From assembly GCA_002398565.1 (NCBI GenBank), contig DGZP01000003.1, forward strand, positions 1,929 through 40,099: a DNA stretch of 38,171 nucleotides, written 5' to 3'. Below, in pieces: positions 24,929 to 33,837 of this stretch. Each line of letters begins with the position of its first letter. Position 1 is the first letter of the stretch. This DNA comes from Proteiniphilum sp. UBA4977 (GTDB taxonomy: Bacteria; Bacteroidota; Bacteroidia; Bacteroidales; Dysgonomonadaceae). Position numbers and translations under genes: made by a program. The notes under the pieces are model-generated. The model searched no databases. It saw only the letters and a program-made list of their open reading frames with translations, and had not been told where the DNA came from.

Positions 24929-26347
24929 ATGCGAATGAAGAAAATATGTATCTTTTTCATACTGCTGTTCAGTATATTCTCTACTGCGATACAGTCACAA
25001 ACACTGGAGGATGCCAAAAGCTGGTATCTGGAGGGGCGATTTGCAGAATCACTGCCTGTTTTTCAAACAGAATACCGCAACAATCCCGGCAATGCATCCA
25101 TCAATCAGTGGCTTGGTGTGAGTCTGTATGAGACCGGAAGGATAAACGAAGCGGAGAAGTACCTTCAATTTGCGGCAGAGAAAAAAATCCCGGAAGCCTA
25201 TATTTACCTCGGCGAACTATACACAAAGATGTATCGGTTTGAAGAGGCCGAGGCGGAGTTTGCTAAATATCAACGGGCAAACCGCAGAAATGAAGAAGCG
25301 CTGAGCAGGCTGACTACACGTCGTGAATATGCCGCGAAGCTGCAAAGGCTGGTTAACCGAACCGAAGATATTCAGATTATCGACAGTCTGGTATTACCAA
25401 AGTCCAATTTCCTCCTGGCATACAACCTGGGTAAATCATCCGGATCCCTGCTGAGTCTGAGTGATTTCTTCAAGACTCTTCAACCAAGCGATAAATCGCT
25501 CTACATGAACGGGAAACAGGACAAAATATTTTATTCCAGGAGTGATGATAATAGCGGCATCGATTTGTTTACAATGGATAAGCTAATCGACGCATTCGGA
25601 AATGAAAAGAAACTCCCTCAAACAATCAACGGAGAAGGTGATCAGGCCTATCCGTTTGTGATGAGTGACGGACTGACTATATACTTTGCCTCAACAGGGC
25701 ACGAATCTCTTGGTGGATATGATCTCTTTGTAACCCGTTACAATCTTTCTACCGACAGCTACCTCGCTCCAAATCAGTTAAATATGCCGTTCAATTCACC
25801 TTTCAACGACTATCTGATGGTTGTTGACGAAGAGAAGGGGCTCGGATGGTTCGCCTCAGATCGTTTTCAGTCGGCAGACTCGGTTTGTGTCTATACGTTC
25901 ATCCCGAATCCGCAGGTGATTTTGCTTGAGAGTGATCAGCCCCATATCAATAACAGAGCCAGGATCACCTCCATTGCTGAAACCTGGAAGCCGGGTACAG
26001 ACTATGTTACACTTCGGGAGACCGCGAAACAAAAGACAGACTTCCGGCAGGAAGAAAAGAGTGATTTTCTGTTTGTGATCAACGATAGTACCGACTATCA
26101 TACACTTTCCGATTTCAGGAGTAACAATGCCCGTTCCATCTTCTCTCAGGCACTCGGTCTGGAAGAACAACTACAGAGACTAACTGACGACCTTACCGCC
26201 AAAAGAGAACTGTATGCAAACGGAAACAATAACGAATCGCTCCGCACCTCCATCCTCGGCACGGAGCAGGAAACCGATATACTTTTCGGGGAAATTCAGC
26301 GCCTGAGAAGAGAAGCCAGAAATGAAGAATTACGTGCCCGGAAATAA
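24929..26347 (+). CDS. Exported TPR / PD40 (WD40-like propeller) protein
   Basis: A signal peptide is evident (KKICIFFILLFSIFSTAIQSQ, cleavage likely after about residue 22). It is followed by TPR-like helical repeats (about 25-130: AKSWYLEGRFAESLPVFQTEY, INQWLGVSLYETGRINEAEKYL, AYIYLGELYTKMYRFEEAEAEF). A propeller region of PD40 type spans about 185-330, with the characteristic AYPFVMSDGLTIYFASTG and GGYDLFVTRYN. The C-terminal ~75 residues are charged and look coiled-coil (SQALGLEEQLQRLTDDL...). Similar TPR/PD40 parts occur in Bacteroidota OmpA-family and gliding/T9SS-associated proteins, but there is no OmpA domain here. A role in envelope scaffolding is inferred from location and domains only. 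It is followed 15 bases later by the NfeD-like gene. An ATG at 24935 is an alternative start. Confidence 0.78.
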   Translation: MRMKKICIFFILLFSIFSTAIQSQTLEDAKSWYLEGRFAESLPVFQTEYRNNPGNASINQWLGVSLYETGRINEAEKYLQFAAEKKIPEAYIYLGELYTKMYRFEEAEAEFAKYQRANRRNEEALSRLTTRREYAAKLQRLVNRTEDIQIIDSLVLPKSNFLLAYNLGKSSGSLLSLSDFFKTLQPSDKSLYMNGKQDKIFYSRSDDNSGIDLFTMDKLIDAFGNEKKLPQTINGEGDQAYPFVMSDGLTIYFASTGHESLGGYDLFVTRYNLSTDSYLAPNQLNMPFNSPFNDYLMVVDEEKGLGWFASDRFQSADSVCVYTFIPNPQVILLESDQPHINNRARITSIAETWKPGTDYVTLRETAKQKTDFRQEEKSDFLFVINDSTDYHTLSDFRSNNARSIFSQALGLEEQLQRLTDDLTAKRELYANGNNNESLRTSILGTEQETDILFGEIQRLRREARNEELRARK

Positions 26348-26362
26348 CTAAACCAACAGGAT

Positions 26363-26851
26363 ATGACACTTGACCTTATCATTGTAATTGCACTTCTTGT
26401 ATTGGGCGTACTGTTTATGCTCGTAGAGATCTTCCTGTTACCCGGCATCAGCATTGCCGGTATTGCCGGAGCAATTTTTCTCACAGGAGGTATTGCATAC
26501 GCATACCTCTTTATGGGAGCTACAGCCGGAAATATCTCTCTTGCAGCTTCAGCGGCTACACTGGGCATCACCTTTGTCTGGTTGCTTCGATCAAAGTCGT
26601 TGCGAAAGATATCACTCAATACCAACATTGAGAGTACCGTAGACAATACCAGTCTGCGAAAAATGGCTGTCGGGGATACAGGCATCGCAGTTTCCCGATT
26701 AAATCCCATCGGAAAGGTGATGGTCAACGGAGTCGTGGCCGAAGGGAAATCGGTGGATGGTGAATTTATCGACGAGGATACCGGCATTGAAGTTGTAAAG
26801 ATAGAAACATACAATGTACTGGTAAAGAGAAAAATAAATATAAATACTTGA
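26363..26851 (+). CDS. NfeD-like membrane protein (short form)
   Basis: This short NfeD-family protein (162 residues) has three N-terminal membrane helices: LIIVIALLVLGVLFMLVEIF, then ISIAGIAGAIFLTGGIAYAY, then ISLAASAATLGITFVWLL. A C-terminal OB-fold domain covers about 95-160 (LRKMAVGDTGIAVSRLNPIGKVMVNG... DTGIEVVKIETYNVLVKR), where GxAxSxLxPxGKVxVxG is the family signature. It lacks the ClpP-like protease domain of long NfeD proteins. The gene directly before floA is the standard arrangement: NfeD proteins are partners of flotillin-type SPFH proteins in membrane microdomains. The 39-base gap to floA suggests co-transcription. Confidence 0.88.
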   Translation: MTLDLIIVIALLVLGVLFMLVEIFLLPGISIAGIAGAIFLTGGIAYAYLFMGATAGNISLAASAATLGITFVWLLRSKSLRKISLNTNIESTVDNTSLRKMAVGDTGIAVSRLNPIGKVMVNGVVAEGKSVDGEFIDEDTGIEVVKIETYNVLVKRKININT

Positions 26852-26890
26852 ATTATTTGTGCTTTTATATAACACCAAAAACAAATCATT

Positions 26891-27877
26891 ATGGCTTTAT
26901 CATTACCACTGATTATTACCGTTGCTGTAATTATCATTTTCTTGCTGATTTTTTTCCATTACGTCCCTTTCTTCCTATGGATTAATGCGCTCTCGGCAGG
27001 TGTAAGTATTTCCCTCGTACAGTTATTTTTAATGCGTTTACGCCGCGTGCCGCCACATACCATCGTATACGCGATGATTGAAGCCCATAAGGCGGGATTG
27101 AAAGAAGTTTCACGAGATAATCTGGAGGCACACTATCTTGCGGGGGGGCACGTGGAGAAAGTAGTTCATGCCCTGGTATCTGCATCAAAAGCCAACATCG
27201 ACCTTACTTTTCAAATGGCCACAGCCATTGACCTCGCAGGCCGTGATGTGCTCGAAGCAGTCCGTATGTCGGTAAATCCCAAGGTGATCGACACTCCTCC
27301 TGTTTCAGCCGTAGCCATCGACGGCATCCAGCTTATTGCCAAAGCCCGTGTGACGGTACGTGCCAACATCAAACAACTGGTTGGAGGTGCCGGCGAAGAG
27401 ACCATCCTGGCCCGTGTAGGTGAAGGCATTGTCTCCTCTATAGGTTCGGCTGTATCCCATAAGTCGGTGCTCGAGAATCCCGACTCTATCTCTAAGCTCG
27501 TACTCAAGAAAGGTCTTGATGCAGGAACAGCCTTTGAGATACTCTCCATTGATATCGCCGACATTGATATAGGCAAAAACATCGGTGCGGTATTACAGAT
27601 GGATCAGGCACAAGCAGACAAAAACATTGCCCAGGCGCGTGCCGAAGAACGTCGCGCCATGGCCATAGCGCTTGAGCAGGAAATGAAGGCCAAGGCTCAG
27701 GAAGCCCGTGCCAAGGTGATAGAGGCGGAAGCTGAGGTACCCATAGCCATGGCGGAAGCATTTCGTAGCGGCAACCTGGGTATTATGGATTATTACCGCA
27801 TGGAAAATATCAAAGCCGACACCGACATGAGGGATTCCATTGCCAAGCCCCAAACAGGAGGAGGAAATAAAAAATAA
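26891..27877 (+). CDS. floA: Flotillin-like protein FloA (UPF0365 family)
   Basis: FloA is an SPFH-type scaffold that organises functional membrane microdomains. The 328-residue protein has an N-terminal hydrophobic segment (about 5-50) with a membrane hairpin. An SPFH-like domain follows (about 55-225: VPPHTIVYAMIEAHKAGL..., AIDLAGRDVLEAVRMSVNPKVIDTP, GVGRVGEGIVSSIGS-type segments). A long Ala/Glu/Lys-rich helix ends the protein (about 235-300: QADKNIAQARAEERRAMA, EMKAKAQEARAKVIEAEAEVP), typical for flotillin oligomerisation. Pairing with NfeD supports the assignment. Confidence 0.95.
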   Translation: MALSLPLIITVAVIIIFLLIFFHYVPFFLWINALSAGVSISLVQLFLMRLRRVPPHTIVYAMIEAHKAGLKEVSRDNLEAHYLAGGHVEKVVHALVSASKANIDLTFQMATAIDLAGRDVLEAVRMSVNPKVIDTPPVSAVAIDGIQLIAKARVTVRANIKQLVGGAGEETILARVGEGIVSSIGSAVSHKSVLENPDSISKLVLKKGLDAGTAFEILSIDIADIDIGKNIGAVLQMDQAQADKNIAQARAEERRAMAIALEQEMKAKAQEARAKVIEAEAEVPIAMAEAFRSGNLGIMDYYRMENIKADTDMRDSIAKPQTGGGNKK

Positions 27878-27909
27878 CTCTGAAACGATATTTTTAGACT
27901 ATACTGATT

Positions 27910-28776
27910 ATGAGAATTATACCAGAATCGGAGTTGATTATCAATTCTGATGGAAGTGCTTTTCATCTCCACATTAAACCGGAACAACTCGCAGACAAAA
28001 TTGTAATGATGGGCGATCCTGACCGGGTGACGATGACTGCTTCCTATTTCGATACAATTGAGTGTGACATGCAAAGCCGTGAATTTCATACCGTCACCGG
28101 CATATATAAGGGAAAACGGGTCACCGCGCTCTCTCACGGTATCGGCACGGACAACATCGATATAGTATTGACCGAACTGGATGCATTGGCCAACATCGAT
28201 TTCAATACACGCATGGTAAAGGATGAATTCCGACAGCTCACCATGGTTCGGGTGGGTACCTCGGGAGGCATGCAGCCGCACTGTCCGGTAGGTTCCTATG
28301 TCGTTTCCGAGAAATCAGTCGGCTTTGACGGATTGATCCACTATTATGCCGACTCAAGAAATATCTGTGAAGAGGATTTTGAAGTGGCTTTTCAGAAACA
28401 TGTGAACTGGTCTCCCTTTCACTGTTCCCCTTATGTGGTCAGCGCCGATGAGGAACTTGTCGACCGCATCGGCTATGATATGATCCGGGGCGTTACCATC
28501 TCGGCCATCGGATTCTACGGACCCCAGGGACGGCATGTACGCATGCCGCTGGCCGATCCGGATCTGAATGCAAAAATTGAATCTTTCCGGTTTGGAAATT
28601 ACGCAATCACAAACTACGAGATGGAGAGTTCCGCTATCGCCGGATTGGGAAAACTGATGGGTCATAAAGCGATGACAGTTTGCACCATCATTGCCAACCG
28701 TGTTGCCTTGGAGTCAAACACGGACTACAAGGGTTCCATAGAAGACCTGCTTCGGATAGTTCTGGATAGGATTTAA
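27910..28776 (+). CDS. Nucleoside phosphorylase, uridine phosphorylase-like
   Basis: This 288-residue protein belongs to the PNP/UDP phosphorylase superfamily that cleaves nucleosides with phosphate. The features are VMMGDPDRVTMTASYFDTI (about 35-53; phosphate-binding GxxxR region), ALSHGIGTDNIDIVLTELDAL (75-95), VRVGTSGGMQPHCPVGSYVV (115-134; phosphate-binding GTSGG) and NYEMESSAIAGLGKLMGHKAMTVCTIIANR (235-264; ribose-binding MES and the TI/ANR segment). Some features favour uridine phosphorylase over purine phosphorylase or AMP nucleosidase, but specificity is not settled. It lies 32 bases after floA in the same direction; no functional link to flotillin is known to me. Confidence 0.85.
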   Translation: MRIIPESELIINSDGSAFHLHIKPEQLADKIVMMGDPDRVTMTASYFDTIECDMQSREFHTVTGIYKGKRVTALSHGIGTDNIDIVLTELDALANIDFNTRMVKDEFRQLTMVRVGTSGGMQPHCPVGSYVVSEKSVGFDGLIHYYADSRNICEEDFEVAFQKHVNWSPFHCSPYVVSADEELVDRIGYDMIRGVTISAIGFYGPQGRHVRMPLADPDLNAKIESFRFGNYAITNYEMESSAIAGLGKLMGHKAMTVCTIIANRVALESNTDYKGSIEDLLRIVLDRI

Positions 28777-28790
28777 AAAGCGACAGAGTC

Positions 28791-29282
28791 ATGTCAATTA
28801 GAAAAGCATTTTTTCTCGTGTTCGGGTTGATGTTGCTTCAGATAACGACCGCACTACACGCGCAATGGGAAAAGCAGCCCGAGTTTCCAGGGGGCAGTGA
28901 TGCGATGATATCGTTCATAAATTCGATTTTTCGTTATCCCTCCGAAGCGGTTGACAAAAAAGTGCAAGGGCGAGTAATAACAAATTTTGTTATAGAGAAA
29001 GACGGCTCCGTTACAGAAGTAAAATTAGTAAGGGGCGTAGATTCGTTACTCGACAATGAAGCTATACGTATCTTGGGTTTAATGCCCAAGTGGAAACCAG
29101 CCGAACAGTGGAGATCTTCTGAACAGGCCAGCTCGATCGTACGAGTAAGATTCACTTTACCTATCCTTTTTAAACTTGATGATGAAGGAAATGCATTGTC
29201 TTACAAGGACGGATTGAAGAAGGCAGAAGAAGAAAGAAAACAAGAGCGGGAACGGCGAGCAAAAAAACGTTTGTTCGAATAA
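28791..29282 (+). CDS. Small exported protein with TonB C-terminal domain
   Basis: The protein (163 residues) starts with a signal peptide that appears cleavable (KAFFLVFGLMLLQITTALHAQ), followed directly by EFPGGSDAMISFINSIFRYPSEAVDKKVQGRVITNFVIEKDGSVTEVKLVRGVD and LDNEAIRILGLMPKWKPAEQ. This is the standard Bacteroidota TonB C-terminal domain (about 30-125). Unlike true TonB it lacks the N-terminal membrane anchor and the Pro-rich linker, so it would be free in the periplasm. The C-terminal ~25 residues are highly charged (EEERKQERERRAKKRLFE). It lies 14 bases after the phosphorylase gene. A regulatory or carrier role related to TonB-dependent transport is possible but unproven. Confidence 0.82.
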   Translation: MSIRKAFFLVFGLMLLQITTALHAQWEKQPEFPGGSDAMISFINSIFRYPSEAVDKKVQGRVITNFVIEKDGSVTEVKLVRGVDSLLDNEAIRILGLMPKWKPAEQWRSSEQASSIVRVRFTLPILFKLDDEGNALSYKDGLKKAEEERKQERERRAKKRLFE

Positions 29283-29386
29283 CCGCTGTTAATTTTAAAA
29301 TCGTATGAAACGAGTATGTACAACATCGTACCCGGGATAATGATTAAAAGCGAGTTTCACACACCACAATAAAAAGAAAAAATCTT

Positions 29387-32191
29387 ATGAAAAAACTTCT
29401 TTTATTCCTGTTGTTAGCGAGCAGCGTAGCGGCCTTTGCTCAACAGAACCAAACCCTCCCCGTAGACCCCAACGTGAGAATGGGTAAATTGGAGAACGGA
29501 CTCACCTATTACATTCGTAACAACGGACTTCCCGAAAACAGAGCCGATTTTTACATCGCCCAGAAGGTGGGTTCCATGCAGGAAGAAGACAATCAGGCCG
29601 GGTTGGCCCACTTCCTTGAACACATGGCCTTTAACGGCACCAAAAATTTCCCCGGCAAGAGCATGCTCAACTATCTGCAGGACAATGGTATTAAATTTGG
29701 CACCAATATCAATGCCTATACCTCCTTCGACGAAACCGTCTATTATATAAATAACATCCCCACTACCAACCAGCAGCTGATGGACTCAGCCCTGCTGGTA
29801 TTGCATGACTGGTCCAACGCCATTGCCCTGGAAGAAGAGGAGCTGGAGAATGAGCGGGGTGTAATTCGCGAAGAGTGGCGCACACGTGGTGGGGCACAGC
29901 AACGTTTATGGGATCAGCTTCTTCCCAAGATGTATCCAGGCAGCAAGTATGCCAAGCGGATGCCCATTGGCAACATAGACGTGATCAACAATTTCAAGCC
30001 GGACGAGATCAGGGCTTATTACCACAAGTGGTATCGCCCCGACATGCAGGGGATCATCGTGGTGGGAAATGTAAATGTGGATGAGATGGAGCAAAAGATA
30101 AAAGCACTGTTCTCCCCCATCACACTCGATGCAGAAAGGGCCACACGGGAATACTTCCCTGTTCCCGACAACAAGGAACCCATTGTTGCGGTAGCTACCG
30201 ATACCGAAGCACGGAACACGAGCATCATGCTGTTTTACAAGCACGATCCAATGCCGGAGGAGCTTAAAAACACACAGGCCGGTTATCTGACGCAATATAT
30301 TTTGAGTGCGGCCTCCTCGATGATGAATCAGCGATTTTCCGAAATAATACAAAAACCGGATGCGCCGTTCACGTCCGCCTATGCTTACGATGGCGACTAC
30401 TTCGTGGCCAAGACAAAAGATGCATGGACAGTAGTTGCCGGAAGTGCGGAGGAGAAGATCAAGGAGGCCCTGGCAGCCATGGTCCGCGAAACGGAACGGG
30501 TGAAACGATATGGCTTTACCCCTTCCGAGTACGAAATTGCCCGTACAAATATCCTGAAAAGTTACGAAAATGCATACAACAACCGGGATAAACAACGAAA
30601 TTCCGCTTATTCCCAGGAATATGTGCGTGCCTTCACCGACGGGGAACCTATTCCCGGCATCGATTTTGAATATCGGTTCATGCAGTCCATGACACCCAAC
30701 ATACCGGTGGAAGCGATCAACCAAACAATTAAGCAGCTCATCGGCGACGAAAACATCGTAATTTCTGTGACAGGCCCCAAGAAAGATGATCTGGTCTACC
30801 CTGCCGAAGAAGAGTTGCTGGCTGTACTGGATGCGGTAAAGGCCGAAACCATTGAACCCTATGCCGAGCAGGTGATTGATGAACCGCTCGTGGCTTCACC
30901 ACCTGTACCGGGTAAAATCACAAAAGAGGAAAAAGATGCGGCAATGGATGCCACTGTCTGGACATTACAAAACGGCATGAAAGTGATCCTGAAGAATACT
31001 GATTTCAAGGATGACGAGATCAGGATGACGGGATCAAGCGTGGGTGGCTACTCGCAATACGCCATTCAGGACCCGGTCAACAGCAAGCTGATGAGTGCGG
31101 TGATGAGACTGGGTGGTGTAGGCAACTTCAGCGCGACAGACCTGCCCAAGGTGCTTGCCGGAAAAACAGCATCGGCCAGTCCAAGCATCGGCCTCATCAC
31201 GCAAAGCTTCAACGGCTCCTCCTCGATCAGGGATTTTGAGACCATGCTGCAGCTGGTATATCTCTACTTCACTGCTCCCCGCAAAGACAACGACGCCTTC
31301 CAGTCGTACCTGCAACGGATGGAGACCCAGCTCAAGAATCAGGAAGCTGAACCAATGGTGGCCTTCAGCGATTCGATCACCGCTGCGCTGTATGGCGATA
31401 ATCCGCTGGCCGTAAGGATCAGGGTAGCCGACCTAAAGCAACTCGATTACGACCGTATCATGGAGATGTACAAACAACAATTCAGCAATCCCGGTAGTTT
31501 TGTATTTACCTTTGTCGGCAATATCGACGAGGAGAAAGTACGTCCGGTGGTGGAACAATATCTTGCATCTTTGCCAGGTCAGGCTGTAAAAGGGGAATTC
31601 ATCCGGGTACCGATGAATTTCAAAGAAGGAGAAACGAATAATATTTTCAAGCGTGAAATGCAAAATCCCAAAGCCTCCGTGTTCAACACATTCACCGGCA
31701 AAGTGGAACGCAATATGAAGAATCAGATACTGATGAGTATGTTCGACCAGATCCTGGACATTGTATACACCGAAAAGGTACGCGAGGAAGAGGGCGGCAC
31801 CTACGGAGTATCCTCTGCCGGCGCCATTTCCCGTTATCCGGAAGGACAAACCATCCTACAGATCATGTTCGACACAGACCCTGAGAAGATGGCACACCTC
31901 AACGAGATCATCCACAACGTATTGAAAGACATTGCGACCAACGGACCTCGCGAAACGGACTTCACGAAGGTGAAAGAATATATGAATAAGAGCTACAACG
32001 AAAGCCTGAAAGAAAACGGTTACTGGCTGAATGTGCTTGACACCCGTTATTTCTATGGGGAGGATACCTACACCAACTACATTGAGACAGTAAATGCAGT
32101 CACTCCTGGAGAGATTAGGGAGTTTGCTGCAAATCTGATAAATCAGGGGAACAAGAAAACGATTGTAATGATGCCTGAATTGGCCAAATAA
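29387..32191 (+). CDS. Exported M16 family zinc metallopeptidase (pitrilysin/insulinase-like)
   Basis: The protein has 934 residues and a signal peptide (KKLLLFLLLASSVAAFAQQ), so it acts in the periplasm or at the outer membrane. The inverted zinc motif HFLEH is at 75-79 (AGLAHFLEHMAFNGT). The third ligand is the Glu about 77 residues later, in LENERGVIREEW (about 156). Two M16 halves are present: the active N-terminal half (about 25-480) and the C-terminal half (about 515-930, with TWTLQNG-like re-start at VWTLQNGMKVILKNTDF), which lacks the zinc motif as expected. It probably degrades peptides. A gap of 104 bases separates it from the TonB-domain gene, and I see no clear promoter there. It ends at a strong terminator. 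Confidence 0.93.
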   Translation: MKKLLLFLLLASSVAAFAQQNQTLPVDPNVRMGKLENGLTYYIRNNGLPENRADFYIAQKVGSMQEEDNQAGLAHFLEHMAFNGTKNFPGKSMLNYLQDNGIKFGTNINAYTSFDETVYYINNIPTTNQQLMDSALLVLHDWSNAIALEEEELENERGVIREEWRTRGGAQQRLWDQLLPKMYPGSKYAKRMPIGNIDVINNFKPDEIRAYYHKWYRPDMQGIIVVGNVNVDEMEQKIKALFSPITLDAERATREYFPVPDNKEPIVAVATDTEARNTSIMLFYKHDPMPEELKNTQAGYLTQYILSAASSMMNQRFSEIIQKPDAPFTSAYAYDGDYFVAKTKDAWTVVAGSAEEKIKEALAAMVRETERVKRYGFTPSEYEIARTNILKSYENAYNNRDKQRNSAYSQEYVRAFTDGEPIPGIDFEYRFMQSMTPNIPVEAINQTIKQLIGDENIVISVTGPKKDDLVYPAEEELLAVLDAVKAETIEPYAEQVIDEPLVASPPVPGKITKEEKDAAMDATVWTLQNGMKVILKNTDFKDDEIRMTGSSVGGYSQYAIQDPVNSKLMSAVMRLGGVGNFSATDLPKVLAGKTASASPSIGLITQSFNGSSSIRDFETMLQLVYLYFTAPRKDNDAFQSYLQRMETQLKNQEAEPMVAFSDSITAALYGDNPLAVRIRVADLKQLDYDRIMEMYKQQFSNPGSFVFTFVGNIDEEKVRPVVEQYLASLPGQAVKGEFIRVPMNFKEGETNNIFKREMQNPKASVFNTFTGKVERNMKNQILMSMFDQILDIVYTEKVREEEGGTYGVSSAGAISRYPEGQTILQIMFDTDPEKMAHLNEIIHNVLKDIATNGPRETDFTKVKEYMNKSYNESLKENGYWLNVLDTRYFYGEDTYTNYIETVNAVTPGEIREFAANLINQGNKKTIVMMPELAK

Positions 32192-32218
32192 AAGAAGCTT
32201 ACACTTTTTTCAATCTAT

Positions 32219-32265
32219 AAAAGAGAGGGATTCTCATCACAAATGTGGTGTTACCCTCTCTTTTT
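32219..32265. terminator. Bidirectional intrinsic terminator between M16 peptidase and susD
   Basis: AAAAGAGAGGG (32219-32229) pairs with CCCTCTCTTTT (32254-32264), an 11-bp stem. Inside is a second stem, CATCAC (32235-32240) with GTGGTG (32245-32250). The T-run on one side and A-run on the other provide U-tails in both directions. It closes the M16 transcript and the convergent SusD transcript. The remaining bases of the 140-base gap show nothing else. Confidence 0.85.
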
Positions 32266-32331
32266 CATGTAGATATGAAAACAACTTCAAGCAGTAAGCT
32301 TCCTTAAGTTAATTATTATCGAGAAACTCTC

Positions 32332-33816
32332 TTAATACCCTTCATTCTGAACGATACTTCCCCCGGATTTGTCTATTTCCCGTTGAGGAATAGGATACAG
32401 GTTATGCACATTCTGAAACCCCTTGGCACCTAATACATCCTTTGCGATATTCCAGCGTTTGAGGTCGCGAAAACGGTGAGACTCAAATCCCAATTCAACT
32501 CTTCTTTCGTACACTAGCCAGTTTAAGACAACAGATGTATTTGCTTCATTGACATTTCTGTCGGGTAATGTCCCGGCTGGAGGCCAAGTTCCGTCAGCGG
32601 CCATCGAATTTCTGGCTCTCTGGCGAATCCGGTTGATGATGCCGATGGCATCTTGTAATTTTCCGGTTTTAAGCAACGCTTCCGATTTCCACAAGAGAAC
32701 ATCGGCATAACGAATATAAATTTTATTGCTTGGCGCATCATCGTCACCTTTAAATTCCCCGTCGAGCGTTCCCAGAATTTTATTTATGTTCCTTGATTCA
32801 ACATCTACAGTATAGAGCAACCGTGGATCATTATCCTCAAAGGCAGCGATGAACGATGCCTCTGGAGCCACGAACCCCCAACCCAGCAGGGCACATAGAC
32901 CATTCCCTTTTCTTGGAGTCTGGGCCGATTCATGATGATAGCAAAAGATCACTTCCTGTTCCTGAAATTGCTTATTCACATCAAAGCTATCGAAGTAATT
33001 ATTGTTCAAGTTATAATACCCGCTATTTTCAAGTTCCTCTACAAACGTGATAACTTCCTGCCATCTTTCGTTAAACAACGCTACTTTCGCCTGAAGGGCT
33101 ATTACTGCTCCTTTTGACACACGCCATTTTTCCTGTTGATGAGAGTACCTGGCATCGGGCAGCAAGCCTTTGGCATCGCTTAAATCCTTATCAATCTGCG
33201 TCCAGACCTCCTCGGCTGTTGCTCTTACAGCAACTTCATAAGCTTCATTAAAAGATGTCAACGGCTTCAACAGCAAGGGAACTCCTCCGAAATTCGTTAC
33301 CAGATCAAAATAGTAAAATGCCCGTAAAAAGTATGCTTCTCCTAAAAGCCTGTTCTGTTCCGTTTTATTGAAATTAAGCTTAGCCATCATCTCTTCATTG
33401 GTTAAATAGTCGATGGCGGTATTTACTCTGGAAACTCCTTCGTAATTGTATGCCCACTGTCCGTTGAATCCACCATTTGAAGCGATAAAGCTAAAATTAT
33501 TAAACTCGTCCATCCAGGCCTGGTCTCCATCGGGGTTCCATTTCTTCTGCACATCGTCGGAGGCGATGTCCTGAAGGATAAAATCGCCTCGGGTAACCGT
33601 TCCGTCGTTCCATCCCCATTCTCCGATAATGTTCAACGTGCTCGAAAGCAGTTGATAAGACGAACTTACCGCATATTGTACAGTGGTAGTTGTGGGCTGC
33701 ATATCCACCTGGTCGGGTGTCAGTAGACCTATCGGGTCTTTCGACAGATAATTCTCGCACCCCGACAAAAAGGACATCCCGATGATCAGTAAAGACAGAT
33801 TTTTATAATATTTCAT
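32332..33816 (-). CDS. SusD/RagB-family nutrient-binding outer membrane lipoprotein
   Basis: SusD-type proteins are surface lipoproteins that bind glycans or peptides and cap the SusC channel. The signal ends in a lipobox, FLSGC with lipidated Cys20, followed by ENYLSKDP, the usual start of mature SusD proteins. The body contains SusD segments: GEAYFLRAFYYFDLVTNFGGVPLLLKPL (about 155-182), TAEEVWTQIDKDLSDAKGLLP, WRVSKGAVIALQAKVALF and a C-terminal block. The latter includes RYADVLLWKSEALLKTG, NWLVYERRVELGFESHRFRDLKRW and YPIPQREID. The 494 residues are typical. The gene follows susC by 21 bases on the same strand. The bound nutrient is not determinable. Confidence 0.95.
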   Translation of the reverse strand: MKYYKNLSLLIIGMSFLSGCENYLSKDPIGLLTPDQVDMQPTTTTVQYAVSSSYQLLSSTLNIIGEWGWNDGTVTRGDFILQDIASDDVQKKWNPDGDQAWMDEFNNFSFIASNGGFNGQWAYNYEGVSRVNTAIDYLTNEEMMAKLNFNKTEQNRLLGEAYFLRAFYYFDLVTNFGGVPLLLKPLTSFNEAYEVAVRATAEEVWTQIDKDLSDAKGLLPDARYSHQQEKWRVSKGAVIALQAKVALFNERWQEVITFVEELENSGYYNLNNNYFDSFDVNKQFQEQEVIFCYHHESAQTPRKGNGLCALLGWGFVAPEASFIAAFEDNDPRLLYTVDVESRNINKILGTLDGEFKGDDDAPSNKIYIRYADVLLWKSEALLKTGKLQDAIGIINRIRQRARNSMAADGTWPPAGTLPDRNVNEANTSVVLNWLVYERRVELGFESHRFRDLKRWNIAKDVLGAKGFQNVHNLYPIPQREIDKSGGSIVQNEGY

Positions 33817-33837
33817 TATTCAAAAGATTTAAGTTGT

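Noticed and set aside
29283..29386. Promoter or hairpin before the M16 peptidase
   Set aside because: Only short arms (TGAAAC/GTTTCA and GTAC/GTAC) are visible and no TAnnTTTG element, so nothing is called.
29906..30724. Open frame of 272 codons on the minus strand
   Set aside because: It is entirely antisense to the M16 peptidase, with no domain signature, so it is treated as a shadow frame.
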